A stretch of DNA of 64,000 nt from assembly GCA_046520405.1 (NCBI GenBank), contig JBKGHI010000001.1:62001-126000 (forward strand), written 5' to 3'. A model generated the notes under the pieces. The model saw only the letters and a program-made list of their open reading frames with translations, was not told where the DNA came from and ran no database searches. Made by a program: the position numbers and the translations under genes. Below are positions 8,653 to 19,467 of the stretch, in pieces (position 1 is the first letter of the stretch; each line of letters starts with the position of its first letter). The stretch comes from Myxococcus sp046520405 (GTDB lineage Bacteria; Myxococcota; Myxococcia; Myxococcales; Myxococcaceae).

Positions 8653-10370
8653 ATGCGACTTCCCCGTCCTTTCTCCTGCTGGTGGCATTCGCCGTCACGT
8701 GGGGCCTGCCGGGCCCCAGCGCTCATGCCCAGGCGGCTCGCGGCTCGCGAGCCCAGCGGCAGTCACGCGTCGACGCGGTGTTCGCCCCCTGGAGCGGCAA
8801 GAGCACGCCCGGGTGCGCCGTGGGCAGCTCGCGCGATGGCGTGGTGGACTCCGTGCGCGGCTACGGGATGGCGAACCTGGAGTACGACGCCCCCATCACG
8901 CCGCGCTCCAGCTTCGCCCTCGCCTCCATCTCCAAGCAGTTCACCGCGTTCTCCATCCGGCTCCTGGAGCAGGAGGGCAAGCTCTCCCTGGACGACGACA
9001 TCCGCAAGTACCTGCCGGAGATGCCGGTCCGCGAGAAGCCCATCACCGTCGCGCATCTGCTGCACCACACCAACGGTCTGCGCGAACAGGGTCAGTTGCT
9101 GAACCTGGCCGGCTGGCGCGGCGACGACGTGTACACCGAGGCGGATATCCTCTGGGCGTCGACCCGGCAGCGCGGGGTGAACTTCGAGCCGGGCGCGGAG
9201 GTTCTGTATGGCAATGCCGCGTACACGCTGCTGGCGGTCATCGTGCGGCGCGTGTCCGGCAAGTCGCTGCGGGTGTTCGCCGACGAGCGCATCTTCAAAC
9301 CGCTGGGGATGGCCGACACCCATTTCCGCGATGACCGCAATGAGGTCGTGCCCCGGCGTGCATCGGCGTACGTCGCCCGTGAAGGCGGAGGCTGGCGGCT
9401 CAGCATGCCCAACTCCGACCACTACGGTTCGACCAATCTGTACACCACGGTCGTCGACCTCCTGAAGTGGGAGCAGAACCTGCTCGACGGGCGCGTGGGC
9501 GGGCCGGCGCTGGTCGCACGGATGCAGACCTCCGGGACGCTGAATGACGGCACCGTCACCGGCTATGGCAGTGGTCTGCGGCTGTCGGAGTATCGCGGCT
9601 TGCGCACGGTGAGCCATGACGGCATGGAGGCCGGCTACCGCACGGAGGCCACGCTCTTCCCGGAGCAGCGGCTGGCTGTCGTCACCTTGTGCAACGGCGC
9701 CAAGATTGACGCCACGGACCTCGCGCGGAAGGTGGCCGAGGTGTACCTGGGCGACCGCATGAAGGACACGATGCCGCCCGCCGTGACGCTGCCGGAGGCG
9801 GAGTTGCTGGCGCTGGCGGGGGCCTACTGGAGCCCGCAGACGGATGAAGTGGTGCGGTTGGAGGTCAAGGACGGAGCGCTGTGGCAGGTGGGCGTGCCCA
9901 CGCCCTTCGTGCACATCGGCCAGGGCGCGTTCCGTCCGGGGGCTTCAACGCATGTGTGGCGTTTCTCCGCGCCGACCAAGGCCGGTGCCCCGCGTGAGTT
10001 GAGCATCCGGGACATGTGGCCGACGACGCGTGACTTCATCCGTGTGTCCGAGCCCTTGCCCACGAGCGCTGAACTGGCGGCATTCGCCGGCCAGTATCGC
10101 AGTGATGAACTCGACACGACGTACACCGTGCGCATCGCGAACGGCGCGCTGGCAATCCAGTGGCCCCGCCGGGATGAGGTCGTGCTGGAAGCGGTGGGTG
10201 GGGAGCGCTTCGTCGGCTCGCTGGGCGCGGTCACCTTCACGCGAGCGGCCTCTGGTGGAATCGACGGGGTGCTCATCAGCAACCGCCGCCTGCGCCGTTT
10301 CCGCGCGGACCGCGTGGGCCTGGCTCGGCAGCCGCCCGCCGTGAGCACGAGCGCCCCGGGCCGGCACTGA
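8653..10370 (+). CDS. Secreted serine hydrolase, beta-lactamase family (frameshift in signal peptide)
   Basis: Class C beta-lactamase/PBP-fold hydrolase. The nucleophile motif SISK (in ASISKQFTAF) and the YGN motif in VLYGNAAYTLL are present, followed by a C-terminal lipocalin-like extension (about 160 residues) seen in esterase and D-aminopeptidase relatives. ATG 8653 has AAGGAG ten bases upstream and reads MRLPRPF; the hydrophobic LLLVAFAVTWGL core and the AHAQA cleavage site continue in another frame. Adding one base at 8673-8674 joins them into a normal signal peptide and a 572-residue protein. Likely periplasmic or secreted. The hairpin at 10395-10420 terminates it. Confidence 0.8.
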
Positions 10371-10394
10371 CGCTGGGGCCGAGGGACAACAGCG

Positions 10395-10420
10395 GCGCCG
10401 GGCCCCACGAGGCCCGGCGC
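10395..10420. terminator. Bidirectional hairpin terminator
   Basis: GCGCCGGGCC and GGCCCGGCGC form a perfect 10-base stem with a 6-base loop. It lies between the convergent serine hydrolase (ends 10370) and NTF2/DJ-1 gene (ends 10433). No strong U-tract. Confidence 0.65.
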
Positions 10421-10432
10421 TCGGCGCGCACC

Positions 10433-11437
10433 TCAGGGCGAGGCCGCGCGGGCGAAGCGGGCCACCACTTGTGAGTTGAAGGCCGGCAGGTCCGACATCT
10501 GGCGGCTGGTGACGAGCGGGCCATCCACGACCACCGGCTCGTCCACCCAGGTGGCCCCCGCGTTCTGCATGTCACGCCGCACGGAGGGGAACGACGTCAC
10601 CCGGCGGCCCTTGACGCCACCTGCGTCGGCCAGCAGCCACACGCCGTGGCAGATGGCGGCCACGGGCTTCTTCGCCCGAAGGAAGGCCTGCACGAAGTCC
10701 ACTGCGCCGGGGGCGATGCGCAGGCTGTCCGCGCTGAGCGTGCCACCTGGCAGATAGAGCGCGTGGTAGGTGTCCGGGCGCGCGTCGCTGAGCGCGCGGT
10801 CCACCTGGAATTCGCGTACGTGCCCCGCGCGTGCCTCCGCGCGCACGGTGCCCGCATTGGGCGCCACCAGCTCCACCCGGGCTCCTGCTTCTTCCAACGC
10901 GCGGCGCGTCTCCGCCATCTCCGGCAGGTTGAAATGGTGGGTGAGCAGCATCGCCACGGTGCGGCCCGCGAGCGGACCGGAGACCGGGGCGGTGGTGGAT
11001 GCGGGGGCGGCTCGTGGCGCGCGCTCCTCCCGAGGCATGCGGTGGAAGACCTTGCTCACGATGCGCCACTTGCCGCCCAGCTTGAGCAGGGAGATGTAGT
11101 CGACGAAGTACGACCGGGACGTGCGGATGGCCACCTTGGCCATGGCCGCGCTGCCGAAGATGTCGACCTGAAGGATGGCGTCCTCCCGCTCGGGACTGGG
11201 CTGCTTCACCACGCGCTGGATGAAGTCCGCGCCGGGCCAGACAGCGAGGCCTCCGTCCTCGCCCAGGTGGAGCAGGTCCGTCGTGGGAGGGAAGGCGCGC
11301 TGGAGCCGTGCGCCATCGCCAGCCTTCACGCCTTCGGTGTAGTCGGTGAGTACCGCGCGGATGGCCTCCACGTCGTCAGGGGGCGTGGCCGCCAGCCAGG
11401 TGGCGAGCAGGGTTACCGCGAAAGGGGACAAGGTCAT
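10433..11437 (-). CDS. NTF2-like / DJ-1-PfpI fusion protein
   Basis: Two domains in 334 residues. Residues about 20-140 resemble the lumazine-binding/NTF2-like fold (AIRAVLTDYTEGVKAGDGAR, then KLGGKWRIVSKVFH at the end). Residues about 155-334 are a DJ-1/PfpI glutamine-amidotransferase-like domain with the nucleophile elbow AAICHG (Cys-His) and the YLPGG turn. The start MTLSPFAVTLLATWLAA gives a short hydrophobic N-terminus that could be a signal peptide. PfpI-type domains act as chaperone-like deglycases, proteases or hydratases; which applies is not visible. Single gene, convergent with the hydrolase. Confidence 0.8.
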   Translation of the reverse strand: MTLSPFAVTLLATWLAATPPDDVEAIRAVLTDYTEGVKAGDGARLQRAFPPTTDLLHLGEDGGLAVWPGADFIQRVVKQPSPEREDAILQVDIFGSAAMAKVAIRTSRSYFVDYISLLKLGGKWRIVSKVFHRMPREERAPRAAPASTTAPVSGPLAGRTVAMLLTHHFNLPEMAETRRALEEAGARVELVAPNAGTVRAEARAGHVREFQVDRALSDARPDTYHALYLPGGTLSADSLRIAPGAVDFVQAFLRAKKPVAAICHGVWLLADAGGVKGRRVTSFPSVRRDMQNAGATWVDEPVVVDGPLVTSRQMSDLPAFNSQVVARFARAASP

Positions 11438-11600
11438 GCGCTCCTCCGTGAGTGAGTCGCGTGACTCTCGGTCCCACCCTGGCGCGCCTGGGGCGCGATT
11501 CCGCGAGTGGTGGCCACGGTCGGTGAGCCCGCGGCGAGGCGCGGTGAACGGAGCCGTGAGGGGCTGCCGCGCCGTGGCGCTTCGACATCCCCGCCGGCTT

Positions 11601-11804
11601 TCAGTAAGCGGGTGTCCCTTCCTGCGTTCGCATCGCGGCTTCCACCTGCCGGTGGATGTCCTGCAGCCGGTCGAGCTTGAGCTTCAGGGCTTCACGCAAG
11701 TCGCGCTCGTCGGTGTGGAGGACCTCGTCGCGCAACTGATCGATGCTCTCTGCCAGGCAGACGTGCAGGAGGTGAATCTGCTGCTGGGAGAGTTCCAGGA
11801 CCAT
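11601..11804 (-). CDS. Small hypothetical protein, helical, 67 aa
   Basis: The start at ATG 11804 is preceded by GAGAGG; the 67-residue product begins MVLELSQQQIHLLHVCLAES. It is almost entirely amphipathic helix with heptad-like Leu spacing (LRDEVLHTDERDLREALKLK), suggesting a coiled-coil or helical hairpin. No signal or membrane segment. I do not recognise a family. It is transcribed toward the NTF2/DJ-1 gene, 163 bases away, so it is probably a separate unit. Confidence 0.55.
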   Translation of the reverse strand: MVLELSQQQIHLLHVCLAESIDQLRDEVLHTDERDLREALKLKLDRLQDIHRQVEAAMRTQEGTPAY

Positions 11805-12043
11805 GGGGCACCTCTCTGTCACCGGAACAGCGGTGGCACTCCTCCCTCACGCCCGAGGGAACGGGTGCGAACGCATGCCCATCAGCCCCCGCTGGAGCTT
11901 CTGCTGCTGCACCTGGGGCCCGGCGCGCAGGCGGTCGCGGTACACTGAAGTGTAGTGCGCGCGCACCCGCCATTCAGGGCACGACCAGGCAACCAGGGGT
12001 GGGGGTGTTTGGTGCCGTGCCAGCCTGGGGCCAGCGCTCCGGA
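11805..12043. other. Intergenic region with small inverted repeat
   Basis: Together with the following terminator, this is the 300-base gap between the small helical-protein gene and hppA. I see no convincing gene. The short palindrome TACACT-GA-AGTGTA at 11941-11954 lies upstream of the small gene and could be a regulator site. Open frames here lack ribosome-binding sites and recognisable sequence. Confidence 0.4.
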
Positions 12044-12075
12044 GCACCGCGCGGCGCCATGAGGCCGCGCGGTGC
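12044..12075 (-). terminator. Hairpin terminator of hppA
   Basis: GCACCGCGCGGC (12044-12055) and GCCGCGCGGTGC (12064-12075) form a perfect 12-base stem with an 8-base loop, 29 bases beyond the hppA stop in its direction of transcription. Confidence 0.65.
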
Positions 12076-12104
12076 GAGCTGCTGGAATGGGAGCCGGGAA
12101 ACGG

Positions 12105-14183
<2,079 letters not shown>

Positions 14184-14750
14184 CCATTCCTCCAGAGCAG
14201 TCCCGGGGGTTTTGACCTCTCCGTCCGAGTCGCCCGTGTGCCGCGAAATTTGTACGGTGCGCGTATAGTTGATTTCAGCGCAATCTGGGAGTTTCCTAGG
14301 CGCGCCCCGTCAGGTAGGGCGGCCAGCCAACGCTGTGGGCCGGTGCGTCACCGCCCCCGGCGCCAGGGCCGCTCCCAGGCGGGGAGTCCCCCATGGCGCC
14401 GAGCATGCCCGGCGAACGCGGCTCCAAGTCCTTCAAGTGCCCGGACTCACTCATGATTCCGCCTGGGGCCAGGGAAAAGCCCGCACGTGTGATGAGGGAA
14501 TCCCGCTGTCCGTCCTAGGCCTACAGGCATGGTTTGAGCTGCGCGCGTCTTCTCCGCCCGCCCGTGGCGGGGCGCCTGGGCGTGGCCAGGGGGCCTGGTA
14601 CCCGCCTCCTCCCACGAGGCCTGCGTGGGCTTCGCGGCGGAGACCGGCCACTCGCTCCAGCTCCAGATGGTGGGCCAGGGCGGGCGGGCACGGCTGGTGG
14701 TCCGAGGTTGCTGAAGTTGCAAATCAATCTCAGATTCGTATGCTCCAGGG
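14184..14750. other. Long intergenic region with possible gene remnant
   Basis: This 567-base gap separates the hppA start from the PPOX-like gene. On the plus strand, the frame ending with TGA at 14713 (from about 14546) has strongly G/C-biased third positions and reads SSHEACVGFAAETGHSL near its end, but it has no credible start or ribosome site, so it may be the 3' remnant of a lost gene. A 41-codon frame begins at ATG 14394 but looks like chance. AATCT-C-AGATT near 14727 is a small inverted repeat before the PPOX gene. No riboswitch was recognised. Confidence 0.35.
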
Positions 14751-15773
14751 ATGGCACGGGTCCGGTCAGTTGAGGCGCTGGAGGGGGTGGTCGGCTCGCG
14801 TCCCCTGGGCGTGATGCTGAAGTCGCTGGATGCGCTGGATTCGCACTGTGTCCAGTTGCTGGGGTGCTCCTCGTTCGCGGTGCTCGGTTACGTCGACGTG
14901 GACGGGCAGGCCCGTGCGACGGCGGCAGGGGGGCCCTTGGGCTTCGCGGCCGTCGTGGACGCGACGCACCTGCGAATGGAGCTGTCCGAACCCATCCCGC
15001 TCAATCCCACCGTGGGATGTGGGCTGTTGTTCTTCATTCCCGGGCTGGGGGAGACGCTGCGGGTGAACGGGCGCGCGACCCTGGAGGGGCGCACCCTGAC
15101 CTTCACGGTGGAGGAGGCCTTCGTGCACTGCGCGAAGTCGCTCATCCGCTCGGGCTTCTGGAAGCCGCCGGTGAAGGTGGAGCCGGCCGCGTCGGGCTCC
15201 TGGAGTGGTGACCCGGCGGTGCGAGCCTGGCTGTCGCGCACGCCGTTCGTGCTGCTGGCGTCGTGGGATGCCCAGGGCTTCGCGGACGTCAGCCCGAAAG
15301 GGGACCCCGCGGGCTTCTTGCGGCTGGAGGGAACGCGGGTGGCGGTGCCGGACCGGCCCGGCAATCGCCGCACGGACACGTTCCACAACGTGCTCGAACA
15401 GCCGCGCGTGGCCCTGCTGGCATTGATTCCGGGCGAGGCGAGCGTCCTGGAAATCTCAGGCGTCGCCTCGCTCTCCACCGACGCCGCGTTGCTGCAGTCC
15501 ATGGCGGTGGACGGGAAGGTGCCCAAGCTGGCGCTGCTCCTGGAAGCCCGCTCGGCGCGCCTCCAATCCAGCCAGGCCATCCTCGATGCCGGGCTGTGGG
15601 ACGCTTCGCGCCACGCTCCCGCGAGCCAGTTGCCGAAGATGTCGGACGTGTTCATCGACCACCTCCGGCGAAGCCCCCAGCGAGGCGCCGCCGCGGCCAC
15701 CCTGCGGGCGCTCGCGTCCAAGCGCATGATGAGCTGGGCCCTGGAGCTCGACTACAAGAAGAACCTCTATTGA
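14751..15773 (+). CDS. Double pyridoxamine-phosphate-oxidase-fold protein
   Basis: A 340-residue protein containing two split-barrel flavin-reductase/PPOX-like units. The second (about residues 155-270) is clear: FVLLASWDAQGFADVSPKGD and AVPDRPGNRRTDTFHNVLE match the FMN-binding strands of the PPOX-putative family. The first half (about 30-140) is more divergent. Cytoplasmic, no signal peptide. Such proteins bind FMN, haem or F420, and some are linked to stress or siderophore-iron release; the specific role is not evident. Start at ATG 14751; the alternative frames are worse. The following ATPase begins 132 bases later. Confidence 0.75.
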   Translation: MARVRSVEALEGVVGSRPLGVMLKSLDALDSHCVQLLGCSSFAVLGYVDVDGQARATAAGGPLGFAAVVDATHLRMELSEPIPLNPTVGCGLLFFIPGLGETLRVNGRATLEGRTLTFTVEEAFVHCAKSLIRSGFWKPPVKVEPAASGSWSGDPAVRAWLSRTPFVLLASWDAQGFADVSPKGDPAGFLRLEGTRVAVPDRPGNRRTDTFHNVLEQPRVALLALIPGEASVLEISGVASLSTDAALLQSMAVDGKVPKLALLLEARSARLQSSQAILDAGLWDASRHAPASQLPKMSDVFIDHLRRSPQRGAAAATLRALASKRMMSWALELDYKKNLY

Positions 15774-15905
15774 GCCGTGGGTGGCTTTGCGGACGTCGAC
15801 GTATTCCGCGCGTGGCTTCTGGCGTTGTTTGCCATTCCAGGGGCTGGGGACCTCGGGGCACGCTTGGCTGGCGACGAAGTGCCGCCGCTGCTAGAGCGCC
15901 CTGGT

Positions 15906-16871
15906 ATGCGAATCGCCGTTTCCGGGAGCCATCGCACTGGGAAGTCCACGCTCATCGAGGAGTTGGCGGACCTGCTGCCATCCCATGTCACGGTCGATGA
16001 GCCGTACCACCAACTGGAAGAAGAGGGGCATGTGTTCGCGGAGACCCCTTCTGTCGAGGATTTTGAAGCGCAGCTCTCGCGCTCTATCTCCGACCTGGAG
16101 GAGGGGCCTCGGGACGCGCTGTTCGACCGCTGTCCGGTGGACTTCGTGGCCTACCTGCTGGCTCACGAGGACCGTGATGCATTCGACCTCGAAGCGTGGC
16201 TCCCTCGTGTCCGCCGTGCGCTCCAGATGCTGGACTTGATTGTCCTGATGGGAATCGAGCGGCGGGACCGGATTGCCCTCTCCGCTTCGGAAGACGACGC
16301 ATTCCGCCTGGCGGTCGACGAGCAGATGAAGGAACTCCTCCTCGATGACCCGTATGGGCTGGGCGTGGAGGTCCTCGAAGTGGAAGGGTCCCCGAGCGAA
16401 CGTGCAACTGAGCCGATTCGTGCTGCTGCGGCAGCCCCGCTGGTTCGCCGAAGGGTTGGCCATGTACCTGGAGGTCGCCGAGGCGCGGCGGGATGGCATG
16501 GTGGAGCTGGGGCAGGACCACAAGACGGCGCTCGACACCGTGCTTCGGCTGGGGGTGTTGCCGCTGGCGTCCCTCTGGGCCTGGGACACGTCGGAGCCCC
16601 CGCGCTCGACCGGTTCCACTACTACGCATCGAGCTGGGCGTGGGTCCACTACCTCCTCAACTCGCAGGCCGAACGCTTCGCGGACTTCCAGCAGCGCCTG
16701 GCGCGCGGAGCCGCCGCGTCCAGCGTGGGATGCCGCCTTCGCGGGTGTGCCCCCCTCCGCGCAGGAGGCTCCCGCGACGCGGTGAGGCCTGACGGGGGCG
16801 CGTGGGTGCGGATGCGCACCCCTCGGCCTGAAGCCACGCCCAGTCGCTCGACTGGACGTGGCGCTCATTGA
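15906..16871 (+). CDS. NadR-like AAA/P-loop kinase with foreign C-terminus
   Basis: The N-terminal 160 residues form a P-loop ATPase/kinase domain (AAA_28/NadR-like): GSHRTGKST at about residues 6-14, then VDEPYHQLEEEGH and a DRCPVDFVAYLL motif like those of nucleoside-kinase-type proteins. I start at ATG 15906 because the P-loop must sit near the N-terminus; an upstream GTG at 15777 is less likely. The domain should end shortly after EVLEVEGSPSERA (about 16395). Beyond that the frame runs through sequence whose other frames encode a peptidase-MA-like fragment, so the last 160 residues are probably not native. See the adjacent pseudogene. Confidence 0.6.
   Translation: MRIAVSGSHRTGKSTLIEELADLLPSHVTVDEPYHQLEEEGHVFAETPSVEDFEAQLSRSISDLEEGPRDALFDRCPVDFVAYLLAHEDRDAFDLEAWLPRVRRALQMLDLIVLMGIERRDRIALSASEDDAFRLAVDEQMKELLLDDPYGLGVEVLEVEGSPSERATEPIRAAAAAPLVRRRVGHVPGGRRGAAGWHGGAGAGPQDGARHRASAGGVAAGVPLGLGHVGAPALDRFHYYASSWAWVHYLLNSQAERFADFQQRLARGAAASSVGCRLRGCAPLRAGGSRDAVRPDGGAWVRMRTPRPEATPSRSTGRGAH
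16392..16791 (+). pseudogene. DUF1570/peptidase-MA-like C-terminal remnant
   Basis: Piecing three frame segments together recovers a continuous protein. It starts QLSRFVLLRQPRWFAEGLAM (frame 1), continues from about 16600 as ALDRFHYYASSWAWVHYLL (frame 3), and ends from about 16715 as PAWDAAFAGVPPSAQE (frame 1). The LSRF...PRWFAEGLA pattern is that of the C-terminal half of metallopeptidase-like DUF1570/DUF1570-related proteins, where the HExxH would lie just before the preserved part. Its 5' half is missing and the upstream ATPase runs directly into it, which suggests a deletion fusing two genes, plus two later frameshifts. Confidence 0.55.
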
Positions 16872-16883
16872 CGACGCGGCGGA

Positions 16884-17645
16884 CTACTCCGAGTACTCGT
16901 AGCTGTCCACGAGCTGCCAGTTGCGGTTGAAGGTGTAGCGCAGGATGAAATAGCCGCTGTGGCAGCTGCCCGAGTTGCTGGCTTTGTATCCGTAGACGAA
17001 GCCGTTGCTGACGAGGGCGCTCAGGGTGGGATAGCCGGGCTGCTCACACGGCTGGGTGACACGGACGGACTGGTAGGCGGCCTCGGCCTTGACCTGCTCC
17101 TCGCCCGCGAAGTCGTAACGGGAGTGGACGCGCACGGCGTCGAAGCCCGCGAGGGCACCGTACTGAACGGCAGGGGTCTGCGTGAGGAAGTCCTGCAGGT
17201 GCGCCAGCGTGGCGGCCTCGGAGGTCAACGTGCCGGTGAGGCGGTGCACGGCGCCGTCAGTGTCGGAGAGCGCGGCGCGGATGGAGGCGATGCCCGCCGG
17301 ACCCTGGTAGACGGAGGTGTCGCCCCAGGTGAAGCTGAGGGCGCTGCCCGCGCTGTAGGCGTTGAGCGCGCAAGCGCCGTTGGCACCCGCGGGCTCGACG
17401 AGGATGACCTTGCGGAGGCGGTACTCGGGGTTCACGAGCGCGATGCACTCGTTGCCGGGGACGCCGTCGTAGTTGCCGGCCGGGAGGACGGCCTCGACGA
17501 CGTTGTAGAGGCGGAACGACGGGTCGGTGGCCTGCTGCTCGATGCTCTCGACATCAGCCGTGTCCGTGTCCGTCTCGGGACCGAGACAGCCAGCAGTGAG
17601 GGAAGACGCGAGGAGGAGGGACGCGAAGCGGAGGGAGGTGTGCAT
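16884..17645 (-). CDS. Secreted lipoprotein of unknown function
   Basis: The start at ATG 17645 gives MHTSLRF, a hydrophobic stretch and the lipobox LTAGC, so the product is a 253-residue lipoprotein. The longer frame upstream has no signal and is rejected. After an acidic linker (ETDTDTADVE) the mature part has six Cys residues and reads as a beta-rich extracellular domain ending RYTFNRNWQLVDSYEYSE. I do not recognise the family; lineage-restricted lipoproteins of this kind are common in myxobacteria. It is monocistronic; the 190 bases upstream are unusually AT-rich and probably hold its promoter. Confidence 0.72.
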   Translation of the reverse strand: MHTSLRFASLLLASSLTAGCLGPETDTDTADVESIEQQATDPSFRLYNVVEAVLPAGNYDGVPGNECIALVNPEYRLRKVILVEPAGANGACALNAYSAGSALSFTWGDTSVYQGPAGIASIRAALSDTDGAVHRLTGTLTSEAATLAHLQDFLTQTPAVQYGALAGFDAVRVHSRYDFAGEEQVKAEAAYQSVRVTQPCEQPGYPTLSALVSNGFVYGYKASNSGSCHSGYFILRYTFNRNWQLVDSYEYSE

Positions 17646-17837
17646 GGCGGCGGAAGATAGCACGCCAGTTTTGCACGCTTTTATCGGTAATAAGTGTTTC
17701 GACAGGGAATGGATAGAAGTCCTGCTGGAGCGCCCGAATGAGCGCTCCGTTCCTCTGTGTTTATGAAAAAGTTCAATGGCCATGTCCGGCTGCGACACGC
17801 ACGTTGATACGCATTTGTTACTTCACGTGCGGTGTTC

Positions 17838-19381
17838 CTAGAAGTCCCGAATCGAATCCATCACGGATATGAGCGCCTCGCGATGGAGCGGCTCAACGGG
17901 CGTCTTCTCGGAGGACCGAAGCTTTTCATCCACCGCGTCGAAGATGCCCACCAGCGCGACATAAATCTGCTCACGTTCCTCGGTGAAGATGAACGCGTGA
18001 CGGGAGTCCAGCTTGTTGAAGCCCTCGGTGTAGGCCGTGACGATGGGCGTGAGGGCGGACACGAGGGCGGCGGGGGCGTGGTCCGCTTCGGATGCGGCCT
18101 TGAGGGCGGCCGACCGTGCCTGGCGGTACAGCGCCGCGGCTTTCTTGGCCTGTGCTGGGGTGATGTTGTCGGCCCCGTCCCAGACGCGAAAGGGATTGTC
18201 CAGGTTCTCCGCCAGCCAGTCGGCCTTGCGCGGCTGACGCACGGACAGGTCCAGGCCCTCGCGCGTCGCGGCCTTGTAGGCCTTCTTCACCTGAGCGGCG
18301 ACGTCGGCGGGAATGCTCGTCAGCCAGAGCATGCTCAGTTGGGGGAGCTGCTCAGGGCCCGGGAACTCCTCGGGGGACATGCCGAACATGTCGCTCAGGG
18401 TCAGCATGGCCAGGGCCGGGAGCTTCGCCAATTCGGCGGTGTTCCGCAGGTATCCGGGGGCGCCCCAGATGCGCAGCTCCGTCAGCTTTGGAAAGCGCCG
18501 CATGATGCTTGAAGCGTCCACCTCGCGGGCGGATCTCATCTGCAGGCTGTCCAACGCGTCCAGCCCAGACCAGGCCATGTCCGGGGTGCCCAGTTGCAAG
18601 GTCAGCCACCGCCCATCCGCCTCGCCGTGAATCTTCAGCTCCGGACCGGGCTTGCCGAACAGGGACAGGTGCTCCAGTCCGTCGTTCAGGTAGAGGTCGT
18701 GCACGCCCGTCACGTCGAGCAGCAGCTGCGTCAGTTGCGCGCCGCGCAGGTCGACCCGGCGCTCGCCGTGGTTGCGCACCTCCGATTCGTAGACGAAGGG
18801 GCGACGCCGGATGAAGTCGAACAGGCCGGCGATGGGCGTGTCGGCATTGACAGACGTCAAAATGGGCAGCGCCTCGAACACCGACAAATCAGACGCGGCG
18901 GCGAGGCGATCCGTGTCGAGGCGCTGCGTCGAACGGCGGACCTCCATGTCGCCGACCGTGAACAGCACGCGATTGTCGGGCTCGGCGTCCATCTGCTTGA
19001 AGAGGTCGCGCTCGGCCTGGGGGATGGCCTCCCAGCGGCGTTGGCTGTAGAGGGGGCTGCCGGAAGGCCAGCCGCCGCCGTAGCTGTTGAGCTCCTCTTC
19101 GACGAGGGGCGGCCGGTGGCCCACCCGGGTGTACCCTCGGGGCACCTCGGCGGACACCCAGTCGTGGTCGAGGTGGTCCTTCCAGAAGAAGAAGTTGAAG
19201 CGGGCCGGGCGCATGGCCGCGACGGCGTCGGCGTCGGGCAGCGCGGTGCCCACCCAGTCCAACGTCAGCACGGCGGCCAGCTCACTCTTCCCTTCAACCT
19301 TCAGGGCTGTCACCTGGACAGCGGTGTAGGCGTCGAGCCGAGGCGTGTAGACGGCGAAGATGTCTCCAGGGGGGGCTTCAT
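17838..19381 (-). CDS. Leucine-rich-repeat-like protein (start frameshifted)
   Basis: About 514 residues. The N-terminal part (GDIFAVYTPRLDAYTAVQVT) resembles Imm26-like/gliding-associated domains of myxobacteria. The middle third has LRR-like repeats (LRGAQLTQLLLDVTGVHDL, FPKLTELRIWG, LPALAMLTLSD, LPQLSMLWLTSI). The last third is helical. The literal frame reaches a GTG at 19445, but that codon sits inside the neighbouring terminator hairpin. The ATG at 19381 reads MKPPL; adding one base to the seven-base G run at 19369-19375 turns this into MKPPPGDIF, so I place the start there. Function unknown. Confidence 0.65.
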
Positions 19382-19435
19382 GTCCGAGCGGGTCCGTGGG
19401 GGGGGGCGGACCCACTCTGGGCCATGTGCCGCGTT

Positions 19436-19458
19436 GCCCCCTCACGGTTTGAGGGGGC
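19436..19458 (-). terminator. Terminator of the ether-lipid operon
   Basis: GCCCCCTCA and TGAGGGGGC form a perfect 9-base stem with a 5-base loop, 9 bases beyond the SDR stop at 19468. It separates the operon from the LRR-like gene transcribed in the same direction. Confidence 0.65.
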
Positions 19459-19467
19459 AGGGGGGGC

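Noticed and set aside
11454..11467. GAGTC-GCGT-GACTC inverted repeat upstream of the NTF2/DJ-1 gene
   Set aside because: Five-base arms in G+C-rich DNA are common by chance; no conserved context supports an operator.
14434..14560. Cobalamin- or cyclic-di-GMP-riboswitch-like words (AGGGAA, CGCTGTCC)
   Set aside because: The words do not occur in the order or with the stems those riboswitches need.
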